Source of the DNA: Siniperca chuatsi
Taxonomy: Eukaryota > Chordata > Actinopteri > Centrarchiformes > Sinipercidae
NCBI RefSeq assembly: GCF_020085105.1
Contig: NC_058052.1
Coordinates: forward strand, 19,616,233 to 19,680,232
Direction: 5' to 3'
Length of the DNA: 64,000 bases
The notes under the pieces are model-generated. The model searched no databases. It was not told where the DNA came from and worked only from the letters and a program-made list of their open reading frames with translations. Below are positions 26,501 through 36,494 of this stretch, piece by piece. The position numbers and the translations under genes are program-made. The stretch's first letter is position 1. Each line of letters starts with the position of its first letter.

Positions 26501-27632
26501 GCTGACCAAGGAGGAGCCACTCCATCCAAACAGCCACTACTTCCACAACTTACTTTTCATCATAGTGATAATGGGTGCAATGATAGATAAAATTTGCCAG
26601 TTGTTTTGTTCCATAATCTGCCACAGCAACACTAAAGTAATATAGCTATGTGTGCATTAATAAGAGAATTGAAGCAGATATTTAAAAGTAGCGCAAATGT
26701 TGTTTTCCATAGTAACTGTGCTTGCCGGCTTGTTCAGGTGGGTGTAGATGAGGTTCAGCAGGAAGATGATGGCGTGCTGAAGCCTACCAGCCTCGGCTGG
26801 GAGTTGAGGAGTCCTACTGAACTCTGTCCCCCGCTGATTCCACTGTCCCCTCATATACCTTAACTTAAATGCTGCTATATTGTTTTTGCTACATGTACCA
26901 CATGTTCATTTGCACTACCGGACTATTTATTTATGCATATACTGCATCATTTGCACTCCAGTACTATGTACTGAATACTGCAATAACTAACTGCACTACT
27001 TTATATTCATTGCACTACTGTTCAGTACTACTGAACTACCCAGTCCAATTCTATTATTGTACATATCCATCAGTATACTTCTGTTTATAGTAATGCCATC
27101 TGTATATAATGTCTATAGTACCAGTTGGAAAATATTTTCATATTACTGCATTTATGCAGACACTTTATATCCTGCACTTGCTTATTGCACTTCTGGTTAG
27201 ACCTCAACTGCCTTGTACTTGTACATGTGCAATGAGAATAAAGTTGAATCTAATCTAATCTAAAACGTCTATTCCTGCGTGCATTGATGTGATAGTGAAC
27301 AGCTGTAACGACAGAGTTTCCCCTCAGGGATCAATAAAGTATTTCTGATTCTGATAACTAATTACTTTTATATGCAGTAATTGGTAAAGTAATTCAGTTA
27401 CTTTTGAAAGAAGTAACAAGTAACTGTAACTAATTCCTAATTTTCAGTAACAACACTGGTGGTAAAACATAAAAATTTGAAAAAATAATCAGTGAAGTCA
27501 GCAGAGGGACCAACTATTTACAACATGCATATGTTGCTTGATGGTTTTACCTATGGAGGTGAAGAAGTCATTGTGGGCTGAGAGTGACTGCAAGCAGCTC
27601 AGCAACAATAAACACCAACATGGTAGCTCCAT
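16381..27632 (-). CDS. p4ha1: Prolyl 4-hydroxylase subunit alpha-1, complete coding sequence
   Basis: Catalytic subunit of the ER collagen prolyl 4-hydroxylase (alpha2beta2 with PDI; Fe(II)/2-oxoglutarate/ascorbate enzyme making 4-hydroxyproline in X-Pro-Gly). Exons: 27551-27632, 25973-26069, 25606-25757, 24763-24900, 24272-24511, 22227-22441, 21953-22129, one of 21627-21697 or 20774-20844, 18875-18974, 18594-18647, 18430-18495, 17304-17372, 16689-16785, 16381-16451 (542 residues; human is 534). It has a signal peptide ([19 protein letters not shown]), the N-terminal dimerisation region [19 protein letters not shown], the peptide-binding TPR region ([16 protein letters not shown]) and the C-terminal dioxygenase fold. 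Iron ligands are His437, Asp439 (EPHFDF) and His508 (STRHAACP); Lys518 (GNKW) should bind 2-oxoglutarate. [16 protein letters not shown] and [16 protein letters not shown] point to P4HA1, not P4HA2. A Lys/Gln-rich linker (about residues 250-275) is longer than in mammals. Confidence 0.95.
19613..19679. repeat. (TA)n(CA)n microsatellite in p4ha1 intron
   Basis: About 41 nt of alternating TA followed by about 26 nt of CA. The open frame crossing it is an artefact. Confidence 0.95.
20774..20844 (-). other. p4ha1: p4ha1 mutually exclusive exon, second of pair ([10 protein letters not shown] form)
   Basis: A 71-nt exon (acceptor CTGTAG, donor GTAAGG) encoding [20 protein letters not shown] and VSK. 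It sits 0.8 kb downstream (on the minus strand) of its partner and has the same in and out phases, ending AG to complete Ser with T of the next exon. Confidence 0.88.
21627..21697 (-). other. p4ha1: p4ha1 mutually exclusive exon, first of pair ([10 protein letters not shown] form)
   Basis: A 71-nt exon (acceptor TTCCCAG, donor GTAAGG) encoding [20 protein letters not shown] and ISK. It fits the same phases as the 71-nt exon at 20774-20844; using both (142 nt) would shift the frame, so only one can be used per mRNA. The pair matches the alternative exons known in human P4HA1. Confidence 0.88.
21724..21749. repeat. (CA)n microsatellite
   Basis: Thirteen CA units just upstream of the 21627-21697 exon acceptor on the minus strand, where it reads as (TG)n, a possible splicing modulator. 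Confidence 0.9.
23013..23459 (+). mobile_element. 3' fragment of a Tc1/mariner transposon
   Basis: Encodes the last 78 residues of a Tc1-type transposase, including [20 protein letters not shown] with the final Glu of the DDE triad, and ending in a stop codon. The following non-coding sequence is the usual Tc1 tail, and 'agaaatcaggaagggggcaaa' is the inner part of a right terminal inverted repeat. The outermost TIR bases are replaced by a TA repeat. The 5' half, left TIR and other catalytic residues are absent, so this is a dead relic inside a p4ha1 intron. Confidence 0.88.
23459..23543. repeat. (TA)42 microsatellite
   Basis: About 85 nt of uninterrupted TA starting exactly inside the Tc1 right end. 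Confidence 0.97.
26800..27355 (+). mobile_element. LINE 3' tails, two adjacent remnants
   Basis: From about 26870 the text is rich in 'tattgcac', 'tgcactac', 'ctgcactt' and ends 'gcaatgagaataaagttgaatctaatctaa' near 27260, the 3' UTR and pentamer tail style of fish LINEs. A second tail follows, 'cccctcagggatcaataaagtatttctgattctg' (27325-27355), which matches the minus-oriented copies at 34962, 44509 and 58890. No reverse transcriptase frame remains. Confidence 0.6.
27355..27462. repeat. MITE fragment rich in GTAACTAATTACTT
   Basis: The text 'taattggtaaagtaattcagttacttttgaaagaagtaac' then 'aagtaactgtaactaattcc' and 'cagtaacaacactgg' is a common fish hAT-like MITE arm. A related start may lie at 26217. 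Confidence 0.45.
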
Positions 27633-27633
27633 C

Positions 27634-30600
27634 CTGAAGAAAAGAGAGAGAGAATTAGTTAAATTGAGTTATATTATCAACACATTAACTTGAAAATTTA
27701 ATCATGTATATTACAAAATAATCTCATCAAGGTTAATCACAGAAGTGACTTTGTGTAGTGTGTTGTCTATGACATATGACACTCGGCTGAATATTTCTTT
27801 TCTATCTGCTGATATCCAGATCGATCTCTGCTAAGGCCACAGCTCCAGCTGGATGTCAGATATCAAAAGCGAGATGCCTTGCTTCCCTGGTAAACCCTGC
27901 CCTCCTCGCAATCGCTACTGGCAAACCATGGTGACTCCTGTCAGGGCTCTACTGACTGTCATGTCAGACACGTATTATAGGCACAACTTAATATTGAAGG
28001 CTGTCAAACTCCAACATCCCTAAAATCAGACAGATGTTACAAGCTCCGCGTATTAGTCATGTATTGTCTGGGTTACTTGAGCCCACTCCCCGTGAGCCAC
28101 AAAAAAACATTCCAGACCCTACAACTCATCCAGTTGTCCTAAACCTCCCTGATTTATCTGTATTGCTGTGTCCCTTTACCTCCTCCAGTGCTGTTCCTAC
28201 TTAATTTAAAACCTGGTTGTTACCACAGACCTACTGTGGACAGTTTAACTTTTTTCTCTTCTGCAATAGAAAATAGTTCCCGATGAAAACTGTTGACTGC
28301 AAGGTCTGTGGATTGTCCAGAGTAACTGGGGAATTATTTCTGGAAAGGCATGTTGCTGTTGAGTGAGCAGATGTCTCAGCAGCAGTTATCTCAAAACCTG
28401 GGGAAAACTATCTGCATGGTTGAATATTACTAAGGGTAAGTGGCAAAATGTGTTTTTTTTTTTTTGTGATTTGGGTGAACTGACCATTTAGAATGAAAAT
28501 ATATAATCAGATGCACCAAAAGGTATAGCAAAAAGAGTAATCAAAGCCTTGAACTAAAACACTCCTCAGTCATTCTCCTCAGTCATTTTAGAAGTGCAGC
28601 CTCCCAACCACCACACAAAGCCAAATATAAGTCTGTGGTTGCTGTCACTGTGTCCGGTTTGGTTTTGGAGTTGGTACAGCCATTACAACTACAGGGCTTC
28701 TGGCCTGTGAGGAGTGGCACTGTGATCTTTCTACCCATACCGACAGAAATGAGAAGAGGATACAGACAGACTGGCAGAAAGAAATGTGCAGGCACATAGC
28801 AAGGTGTGAATGTCTGCGTAAACACTGTATCTTAAGAGTATGTACACGTTTATATTATTCTGTAGTTGAAACTAGGCAGCAGAAGAGGACCTGCTAGGAC
28901 AATAACATTTTCGTTACTGTACTAAAATAAAATGTGTAATTTAAAAAATAGACATCATAGGATACATGTGTGACATGTTTGCTTTTAAAAATTCCTGGAT
29001 CCATACACCTGTATTCTGATCTGCACCAAAAACGAATCACTTGTTCTTGCACTTGCCAATTGCCTAACTTTCCATAAATAATAATTAATTTAAGTTTGTT
29101 TATCCTAACTAACAAACAAATGGGACTGAAAACCCAAAGCTTGCTACATTTCGGTGCCGCATTGTGATTATAATAAAAATGCTTTCAAAGCAACCGACAG
29201 GACGTAGACGTAGTGGTAAGTGGTGGAAAGAAATTATTCCAACAGAATCACAATTTCCCAAAATTATACAACACAAGTCTGAAGCTATGTATACAGACTA
29301 TATTTATTCTCTCTTGGAGGGATGTTAACCGAGTGGGAATACCTGGTTTGTTACCAAGACAGCGGAGATTAGTAAACTATGACCTTTGGGTGTTTTAATG
29401 GATTATGTAGTTTATATACAACACAAGTAAGATAACAAGCTGAGCAGGGCTCTTCTCTTACTTCTTGAAAGCTCTGCCTTACTAGAGACAGTATTGTGCT
29501 GTATATGGACTTGAGCAAGACTCTCCTTAGGACAGACAAATAAAGACAAAAGGCACTTTCATTAACAGACATAACACTACTCTAATGGCTTTGATTTGGA
29601 AACTTAATTTGAAGTCAGAGCAAGTGTACCGAGGATAATAAATATAGATTTATTTAAGCTAAATTTGTTGTAAATGGTAAAAAATATTCAGAGAATCAAT
29701 TACGGCAGGGCAGCCTCTAATTTAGAGGGTTCTGTTTCTTGCTGAAATTCCTTCTTAGACCTGCAACAATTAGCCGATTGAGTGAAAAAAATGTAATCTG
29801 CAACTATTTTGATCATTTTCCTAATAAAAATACCAACACTTGATGGTTCCAAGTTCTTAAATGAGAAAATTGACTGCTTTTCCTGGTCTTACATTATAGT
29901 AAATTGAATATTTCTGAATTGTTTGTCGAAAAAAAACAAGACTTTTAATTATATTTTTCACTATTTTCTGATGTTTTATAGACCAAACAATCAATCGATT
30001 AAATATCTAGAAAATAATCTGCAGATCAATCGATAATGAACATAATCGGTAGTTGCAGCCCTACCTTGGTTATGTTGTTTCTAGATCTATAAATGAGCTG
30101 CTTACGTTCAAAAATACTTAATCAACCTCTGACTTTAATAGAGAGAGAAAAAAAGTACTCCGGGACATTAACAGAGGTTTATCTTCTACAGTACTCCCTG
30201 ACTGTATAATAAATATGGCATGAAATACATGGTAGTTTTTTTTCTAAATAATGGATAAACACAAGCGGTGTCAAGTACAATAGTAGCAATACCACTGGAA
30301 ATACACCTTCAGGATTGCTATGCACACACATATACACACAAACACCTAGTGCCAAAGTAAAGGTCATGCATGAAAAGTCCGTCTATGCAGATTTGCAATC
30401 GCATTCACTGGAAGCAGACAACAGGCTCAGACAGGTTCTGATTTTGCCACAAAGACAAGCCTTCAGTGAAAATAAAAGGATTATTTCATATGACATTTCA
30501 ATTTAGGTCAGCAGCAGGCAGCATAAAGGAAGGAAAATATATCTGTCAGAGCTCTATGTATTTGATTAAATCAAAATGAAATTACATTAAATTAAAATCT

Positions 30601-32436
30601 AAGTGTATTTAAATAGAAACTGCAAGGCAAAGTGGAACTTAATCAGTATCCCGAACTGTTACTACTGTATTTCCAGAATATGTGGTGCCACTCAGTCCAA
30701 GATCCCATAAATATGCCTCTGCCACTTAGATTTCCAGGATAAAAACTCAGTAGAATGTAATTATTGTAATGACAGGGTGACAGCTACTGTGCCTCTCTTG
30801 TTATAATATTGTAGAAGTGTAATGTCAAGATTAAAGCTGTAAGTATAATAGTTATAATTTAGATTCATGTGTCCATGCCACACATGAGAGTGAGTGGTAG
30901 TGAGAGTGTTTGTGTGCTTACATACGTGTATGTGACATGTGAGACACTTGTGAGGCTGTGATTAAACAAGTTATAGAAAACTATTTTGCATAAAATTTGC
31001 CTGAAAGTTGTTGTTCTTTCTGACCTCCCAAACTATGTGTAATTAGACTGTAATCTGTTCAGACATGTCCATTAGGAGACTAGAGGATGTATCACAGTGC
31101 CTCTGTTAGCAAGGAGGGATCCACCCTCAGAAAGCCCTACACTGACAGATAATGAGTTGTGATGCTAATTACATTCCAGGAGTGAACAAGTTAAGTGCAG
31201 TTGTTATGTCACAAACATTTATCCACAGTATCCGCAGAGACAATTTAGCCTCAAGTGGGTAAAAGTCAGAAGGCAAATAACCATTAATAAAATATGATTT
31301 CCATAAAATTATTAATGTATGGTTTATCATGACTTTAAAATATTTTACATCAGCACTGTATGCTATTTCTATACAAAATGATCATATTATATCACAAAAA
31401 AAGTGTACAGGGCAGGGGCAAACTGAGTACAATTCACACACTTTAAAATATGAGTATTAGCCTCACTGCAGTCACTACAGTTTTGAACAAATGTAAGACT
31501 ACTGTTCTCAGTCTGCATCGTATTCTAGTAGCTTCTTCTCTGAGAAAATGCCTTCAGCATTTCACAACTATCTTCTCCAAGTTTTACTGGGAGTGAAGCT
31601 GTGGAGTCAGATAACACAGGATGTGGATGGAAGAGGACTGCCACGTCTTCGCCCCTCCCCGCCGGGGAAACTCATGTGAGGAGGACTGCACACTGTCCAA
31701 TGTCTGACTCATTTTACCTGCAATAACCCCTCAGTAACCCCTGCAAACTCACTGACAACAGGGGGGCTTTTAATTTCTGGAAGGCAGCTGGTGCTGTTTG
31801 TTTACTCCCAAACTAGTTTAGATAACCTAATTAACGTTAGCTAACCAACAAGGCAACGTAAAAAATAAAGTTTCCAGCTTTTATCCCTAAATAGCATAAT
31901 ACCGTGAGCTCACTGCAGTGTATCAGACTGTGTGACTGTTACTGTACAGAATGTTTTAACCAATAAAATCCGTGTATATGATGTTGTTATTGAGTGTAAC
32001 GTTATGCAATACAGAGCAGAGTGAAGGCAGCAGCATCCCACGCTGCATTCCTCTGGAATGCTACGATATTGATGCTAATTCCATAGGAAAAAGCTTGGTT
32101 TTCTTTTCTCGCTATTTTCGACTTGGACTAACTGAATTTTGCTAATTTTACTCCCATATTAATCGATTCCGTCTTATCATATTCTTTGCTGCTGCCGAGA
32201 ACCGTCGCATATATCAAAGTTTCATCCAGGTTAGCTAGTTTTCAGCTAGCTAACGTTAACCTAACTTAAAGCTAACGGAATGTTGGACAAAATAGAAGTT
32301 AGCAGTGTTTAACGGTCGCAACTGAAAACGGAAAATACGGTGAAAAAGACAGTCCATAACCGTAGGATGACACGAGAACTACCCGAAAAGGCTACAACGC
32401 TTTTAGATAGACTAGAATGTGAATATTTAACGTTAC
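27634..32436. other. p4ha1: p4ha1 intron 1
   Basis: A 4.8-kb intron between the first coding exon and a putative 5' non-coding exon. It contains a palindromic MITE at 29756-30063 and AACGTT motifs near its 5' end (31830-32434). I see no other gene. Confidence 0.5.
29756..30063. mobile_element. hAT-type palindromic MITE
   Basis: Ends read TAGACCTGCAAC on the left and GTTGCAGCCCTA on the right, an imperfect terminal inverted repeat; the inner parts (GATTAATC/AATCGATAATG style) are also self-complementary. A clean 8-bp target duplication is not evident. Confidence 0.55.
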
Positions 32437-32600
32437 CTTAACCAGAGCATCCTGTAGCAGCAATGTGTCCCCGGTCGTTGGGTCTTCTGCAGTCTCAACT
32501 AAAGCAGACTCGGTGCAGTTAACGGTAAGATGATGAACACGGAGTCTGTCCGGTGGTTCGTCTTATCGGTGATGTTTCGGCGCACTGGTGGTTAGGGCTG
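32437..32600 (-). promoter_or_regulatory. p4ha1: Putative p4ha1 5' non-coding exon and promoter
   Basis: On the minus strand a consensus donor (AAG|GTAACG) falls at 32436/32437, with G+C-richer sequence and CpGs behind it. Since the coding exon at 27551-27633 starts one base before the ATG with an acceptor (TTCTTCAG), an upstream non-coding exon is required. The start site itself is not visible. Confidence 0.4.
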
Positions 32601-33425
32601 GATCTCTGAAAGTCTGAGTCTGAATGCTACGTGCAGATTCTCACATGCATACAGCCTGCTGCTACTAGAGACTTTGGGGGCTGTCGTTTGTAAATTGCTA
32701 GGGGAGGTATCTAGTTATCTTGACCCGTGGTGAGACAGACATGGATGAGTATTTTGGGGTTTTAATGTCAAAAATGTTCGTGTACCAACTAACGTCACCC
32801 TTCTGCCACGTGTTGAAATTGTGCTGCAAAACTCAGATTCTTCTATTTATCTGGCCAATGCTGAAATATCCACCATTTAAAAATCACTTTTTTTAACTAT
32901 ATACTTTCATTGACATAGCTTTGGCAAGGCATGTGTACCCTAGGTTTAATAGCTCCATTCAAACTGATGTTCTGTGTAGTTATGCAGTGTTTGACTTGGC
33001 CAAATAACCATTTCACCATTTTCACCTGCAACCTCCTCTTCCTATTTCTCCCACATTCCAGAAAATTCCTCCCTCCCAACCAAAAAGTGTGACTGGAGGG
33101 AGGGGATTCCTGCTGAATGCTACTGAGTTCAACAGGGTGGAGCTAAGAGAGTGTGTTTGTGTGTGTGAGAGAGAGAGAAGCAAACTGCAATATTTCTTAG
33201 ATGCCAGACATAACAAATCTCAACTAGCTAAATCTCAGTGGCATGCCCTATGTAAATACTACAGACTGTAAAAGTCTGTGATAAAACACAGGCTATTTGC
33301 AAGCCTCCATTCCGTTTTTAAGTACTTTTCTACATGCATGACTCAAGAGTATCAGAACATCATTCACCTTATGGAATAAAATTGAAGAAATGAAGCCTTT
33401 CTAATGTAAAACGTTATAAATACAC
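32601..33425. other. Intergenic region between p4ha1 promoter and the styxl1-like 3' end
   Basis: No gene or repeat is recognised, apart from a short GT/GA stretch near 33152-33180. Confidence 0.45.
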
Positions 33426-33431
33426 TTTATT
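33426..33431 (-). terminator. styxl1: Poly(A) signal of the styxl1-like gene
   Basis: AATAAA on the minus strand (TTTATT on plus), about 370 nt after the stop codon at 33801. Confidence 0.5.
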
Positions 33432-33800
33432 AATGTATATGTTCTATCAGCTATCACCAAGCAAAATGTCATCACAAGGAATATATTATACTGAGTCATG
33501 CAGAGGTCACAAAACGATCTTAACATCTGTATGATTATTTTTGTTATTGAGGCATAGCACAAGAAACACTGTGTGCGGGCTGAAGATTAATGTCAAACTG
33601 GTGGGGGAAATACTCCTATCCAGTCTTTGAGAGTCTTTCTTGCAGTACAAAATCCACCTCTGTTTGTTCAGTCTCAGCTTATTTGACACTTTAAGCAATG
33701 TGAATTGTAGAAAAAAAATACACTTTCTCTCAATGTGAACTGTTGAAAAAAAAACAAAACATCCAGCGTATCTTCCTTTCCATTCCAATTCTTACTCCAG

Positions 33801-36494
33801 TCATCGGCGGATGTCGTCCAGGGAGGTGAGTCTGCTCCCAAACAGCTGCTCCTCATAGGTCAGTAGCTGACGCAGGAAGTTCACGTTAGGTGCCGTGCAT
33901 GCCCTCCTCTCCTTCAACCAGCGCAGGGCATGAAGCAGTGACCAGCGTCGATGCTCCATGAGGAAGGCCAGCGTTAGTGCTGAGCTGCGACTCCTGCCCA
34001 TACTGCAGTGGACCAAAACGCGGCCGGCAGGCTCAGCCTTCAGCGCCGTGTTGATGAACCTGGATGCCAGCGGCAGTGCCTCCACCAGGTCCTGCTGGGC
34101 ATCATCGCTCAGACGCAGCCTCAGGTAGCACAGCGTGTTGGGGAAAGCATCAGGGCAGTTGGCAGTGGCATTGACCACATGTGTGATGTGTAGATTTTTG
34201 ATGATGTGGTAGTCAGAGGCATGGGAGGCAGAGCCCTGGTAGAGAGCTCCTTCCAGGATCTCTGAGGGGTAGATGGTGAGGGTGTGCCGCTCAGGTTCCA
34301 GCAGGACCATATGTGGTGTGCAGAGGAAAGGGTAGAGGGCATGGAAGGCTGAGAATCCCCCCAGCAGGATGACAGGGTCCATTCCCAAAGCACTGAGCTG
34401 GAAGAAACAGCGCTGGAGGTCTGGGGAGTCTGCCCTGGCCCTCACACTGCCCACTGAAATAAGCACAGACAGCCAGGTAGATTTCAACAAGACTAAGAGT
34501 CGACAGCCATGCTAGTGGCTATGTGAGGCTGTACTTAGGTACAGTGGTGCTTTGAGCAAAATGCTAATGTCAACATGCTTACAATGACATGCTGATGCTA
34601 AGTAGATATAATGTTTACCATGTTCACCATCTTAGCTTAGCGTGTTAGCATGTTAACATTTGCTAATTAGCACAGAATACAGCTGAGGCTGATAGGAATG
34701 TCATTAATTTTACAGGTATTCGATCATAAAACAAAATATTGGACAAATTTAAATTTTGGCAAGTTAGTGGTGCTAGGTGTAAAGTCAGGGGATCACCAAA
34801 GTCAGTAGGATTCATCCTCTGGGGACCAAGAATGTTTGTAGAAAATATCATGGCAATGCATCAAATAGTTGTTGAGATATTTCAGTCGGGACCAAAGTGG
34901 TGGACCGACCGACCAACAAACTGAGATTGCCATCCATAGAACCATGCTGCTAGCATAGCTAAATCAGAATCAGAATCAGAAATACTTTATTGATCCCCAA
35001 AAATGTGGTTATGCCGGATTAGTAATAACTTAAAAGTACATAAGTGTATTGTGTGTATCTTCAAGGTTGAACGTGGATTGCTGACCTGGGCTGCATCCTT
35101 CCTCTGCATACAGCAGTATTATAGAATACTTCTGCAGCTCTATACAGCTGATTAGACAGCCCAGCTCAGGATGGATCACCGTCACGCTGGCCCGCGCTGT
35201 CACCACGTGACTCTCCTTGTACCTAACACACACATTCATCCATAATATGCACACACATATAGATTGTGTCATAACTGTAACAGCCACTTTACACAATGTT
35301 CTTCTATAGTAGTTCTTAAAGATGCAGGCGATATCTGTGGAGCCATATGGCACAGAGGAATAAGTTACAGCATGTCAGGCTTTGGATACACAGACAATAC
35401 TTGTTAGTAGGATTAATTCATTGTTGCTTTTCATCTTTTCATTTGGTGACAATAAAAAAATATAGAACATCACCAAACCTATGCTTTAAATTGGTAAATT
35501 GTCCCAAAAACTGTACCTCAGGTAACTACGTCAGTAGAGGTCCACTATGGCTAAAAAGAAAACAAACTCTACATGTTTGTCCAAACTAAAAAAGCAACAC
35601 CTATACAAAGTAATGGAATCTTGTACAGACTCCTGCAGTATATGCTATCTTTGTGAAGTTTATAATGATCAGTTTTTTTTAAATAGATGTGTTGATTCAA
35701 AGCTTTTAAGACCAGATTGGGCTGTTGATGGATTGCATTTCACTGTACAAGTGTTGCCTTTCTTATGTCTACTCATATTTATAGTATAGTCTATACATGA
35801 CAAAGCTTCTGCATCTGAGGACCGCTGGTGTATCCATGCAACACCCACCTGTCTGCGCTGCGACAGTCCAGGAGGAGAATGTAGTAAGGATCATGCAAGG
35901 CGGGCTGGCCTTCCTCTGCGTTCAGCAGGTTGTATGCTTGCTGTGGGGTGATATAGCCTCGCTCTACACAAGCTGTTTCTGGAAGTGCAGGAACTAGCAC
36001 CTCGTCTGGCTCACACACTGCTTGCAGGCAGAAGAAATACAAAGAGTACAGTGTGTCTGCATGTGCGTAGTTGTGTGTGCATACATTTTTTGTGAGTAAA
36101 GGCAGAGAGAGTTAGAAGTAAAAATACACCCTTTACCTTTGTTCCCAATAGGTATGATGGAGGAATGGTCACTGTCTGTACTATTGACCTCTCTGTCACA
36201 GATGCTGCTCACTGTTTGGGATGCGTTGACAGGCTTTCTGGAGGCCGCTCTACAACTGTTATTCACTCTGATACGAACACAGAGACACGTACAGTACACA
36301 CAGAGAGGTGCAATCTCAAGACAGCAATACAGCAACATTATAGGAGACAAAACACAAAACCAATTTATGATGACTCCAATGCAATAGATTTTTACAAGTA
36401 TAAAAAACAGCAGAACTCTTTACCTGGACAGTACTACGCCCATCTCGTTTAAGTCATTTGGCAGATGCATCAGCTGTTCCCACCAGCCCTTCAT
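33801..36494 (-). CDS. styxl1: STYXL1-like rhodanese/dual-specificity phosphatase with intact catalytic motif
   Basis: Five exons join in frame: 36424-36494, 36137-36267, 35849-36020, 35086-35222 and 33801-34453 (1164 nt, 387 residues). An N-terminal rhodanese/CDC25-like module (about residues 93-230; LLLDCRSADRYKESHVVTAR matches the human STYXL1 stretch LLDVRSKWEYDESHVITAL) is followed by a dual-specificity phosphatase domain (about 235-375). The P-loop is VHCSMGRSRSSA with Cys320 and Arg326; Asp287/Asp288 (LSDDAQQDL) are candidates for the general acid. Human STYXL1 (MK-STYX) has FSTQGISRS here and is a pseudophosphatase, so this copy keeps residues that the mammalian protein lost. The rhodanese loop lacks a catalytic Cys-x-x-G-x-R. 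The protein is longer at the N terminus than human (313 residues). The start MKGWWEQLMHLPNDLNEMG is the first ATG in the exon behind an in-frame gap. It could instead be named as an unassigned DUSP. Confidence 0.82.
34500..34930. repeat. Unclassified dispersed repeat in styxl1-like intron
   Basis: Runs such as 'gttagcatgttaacatttgctaa' style GCTAA/TTAGC motifs and 'aaagtggtggaccgaccgacc' are typical of a repeat scattered in percomorph introns. Borders and class are uncertain. Confidence 0.4.
34962..35012 (-). repeat. LINE 3' end fragment
   Basis: 'aatcagaatcagaatcag' then 'aaatactttattgatcccc' is the reverse complement of the tail at 27325-27355. Only the last 50 bp of the element remain. 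Confidence 0.6.

Noticed and set aside
34008-34393. Overlapping open frames on both strands inside the phosphatase exon
   Set aside because: Shadows of the DSP domain frame, which carries HCx5RS.
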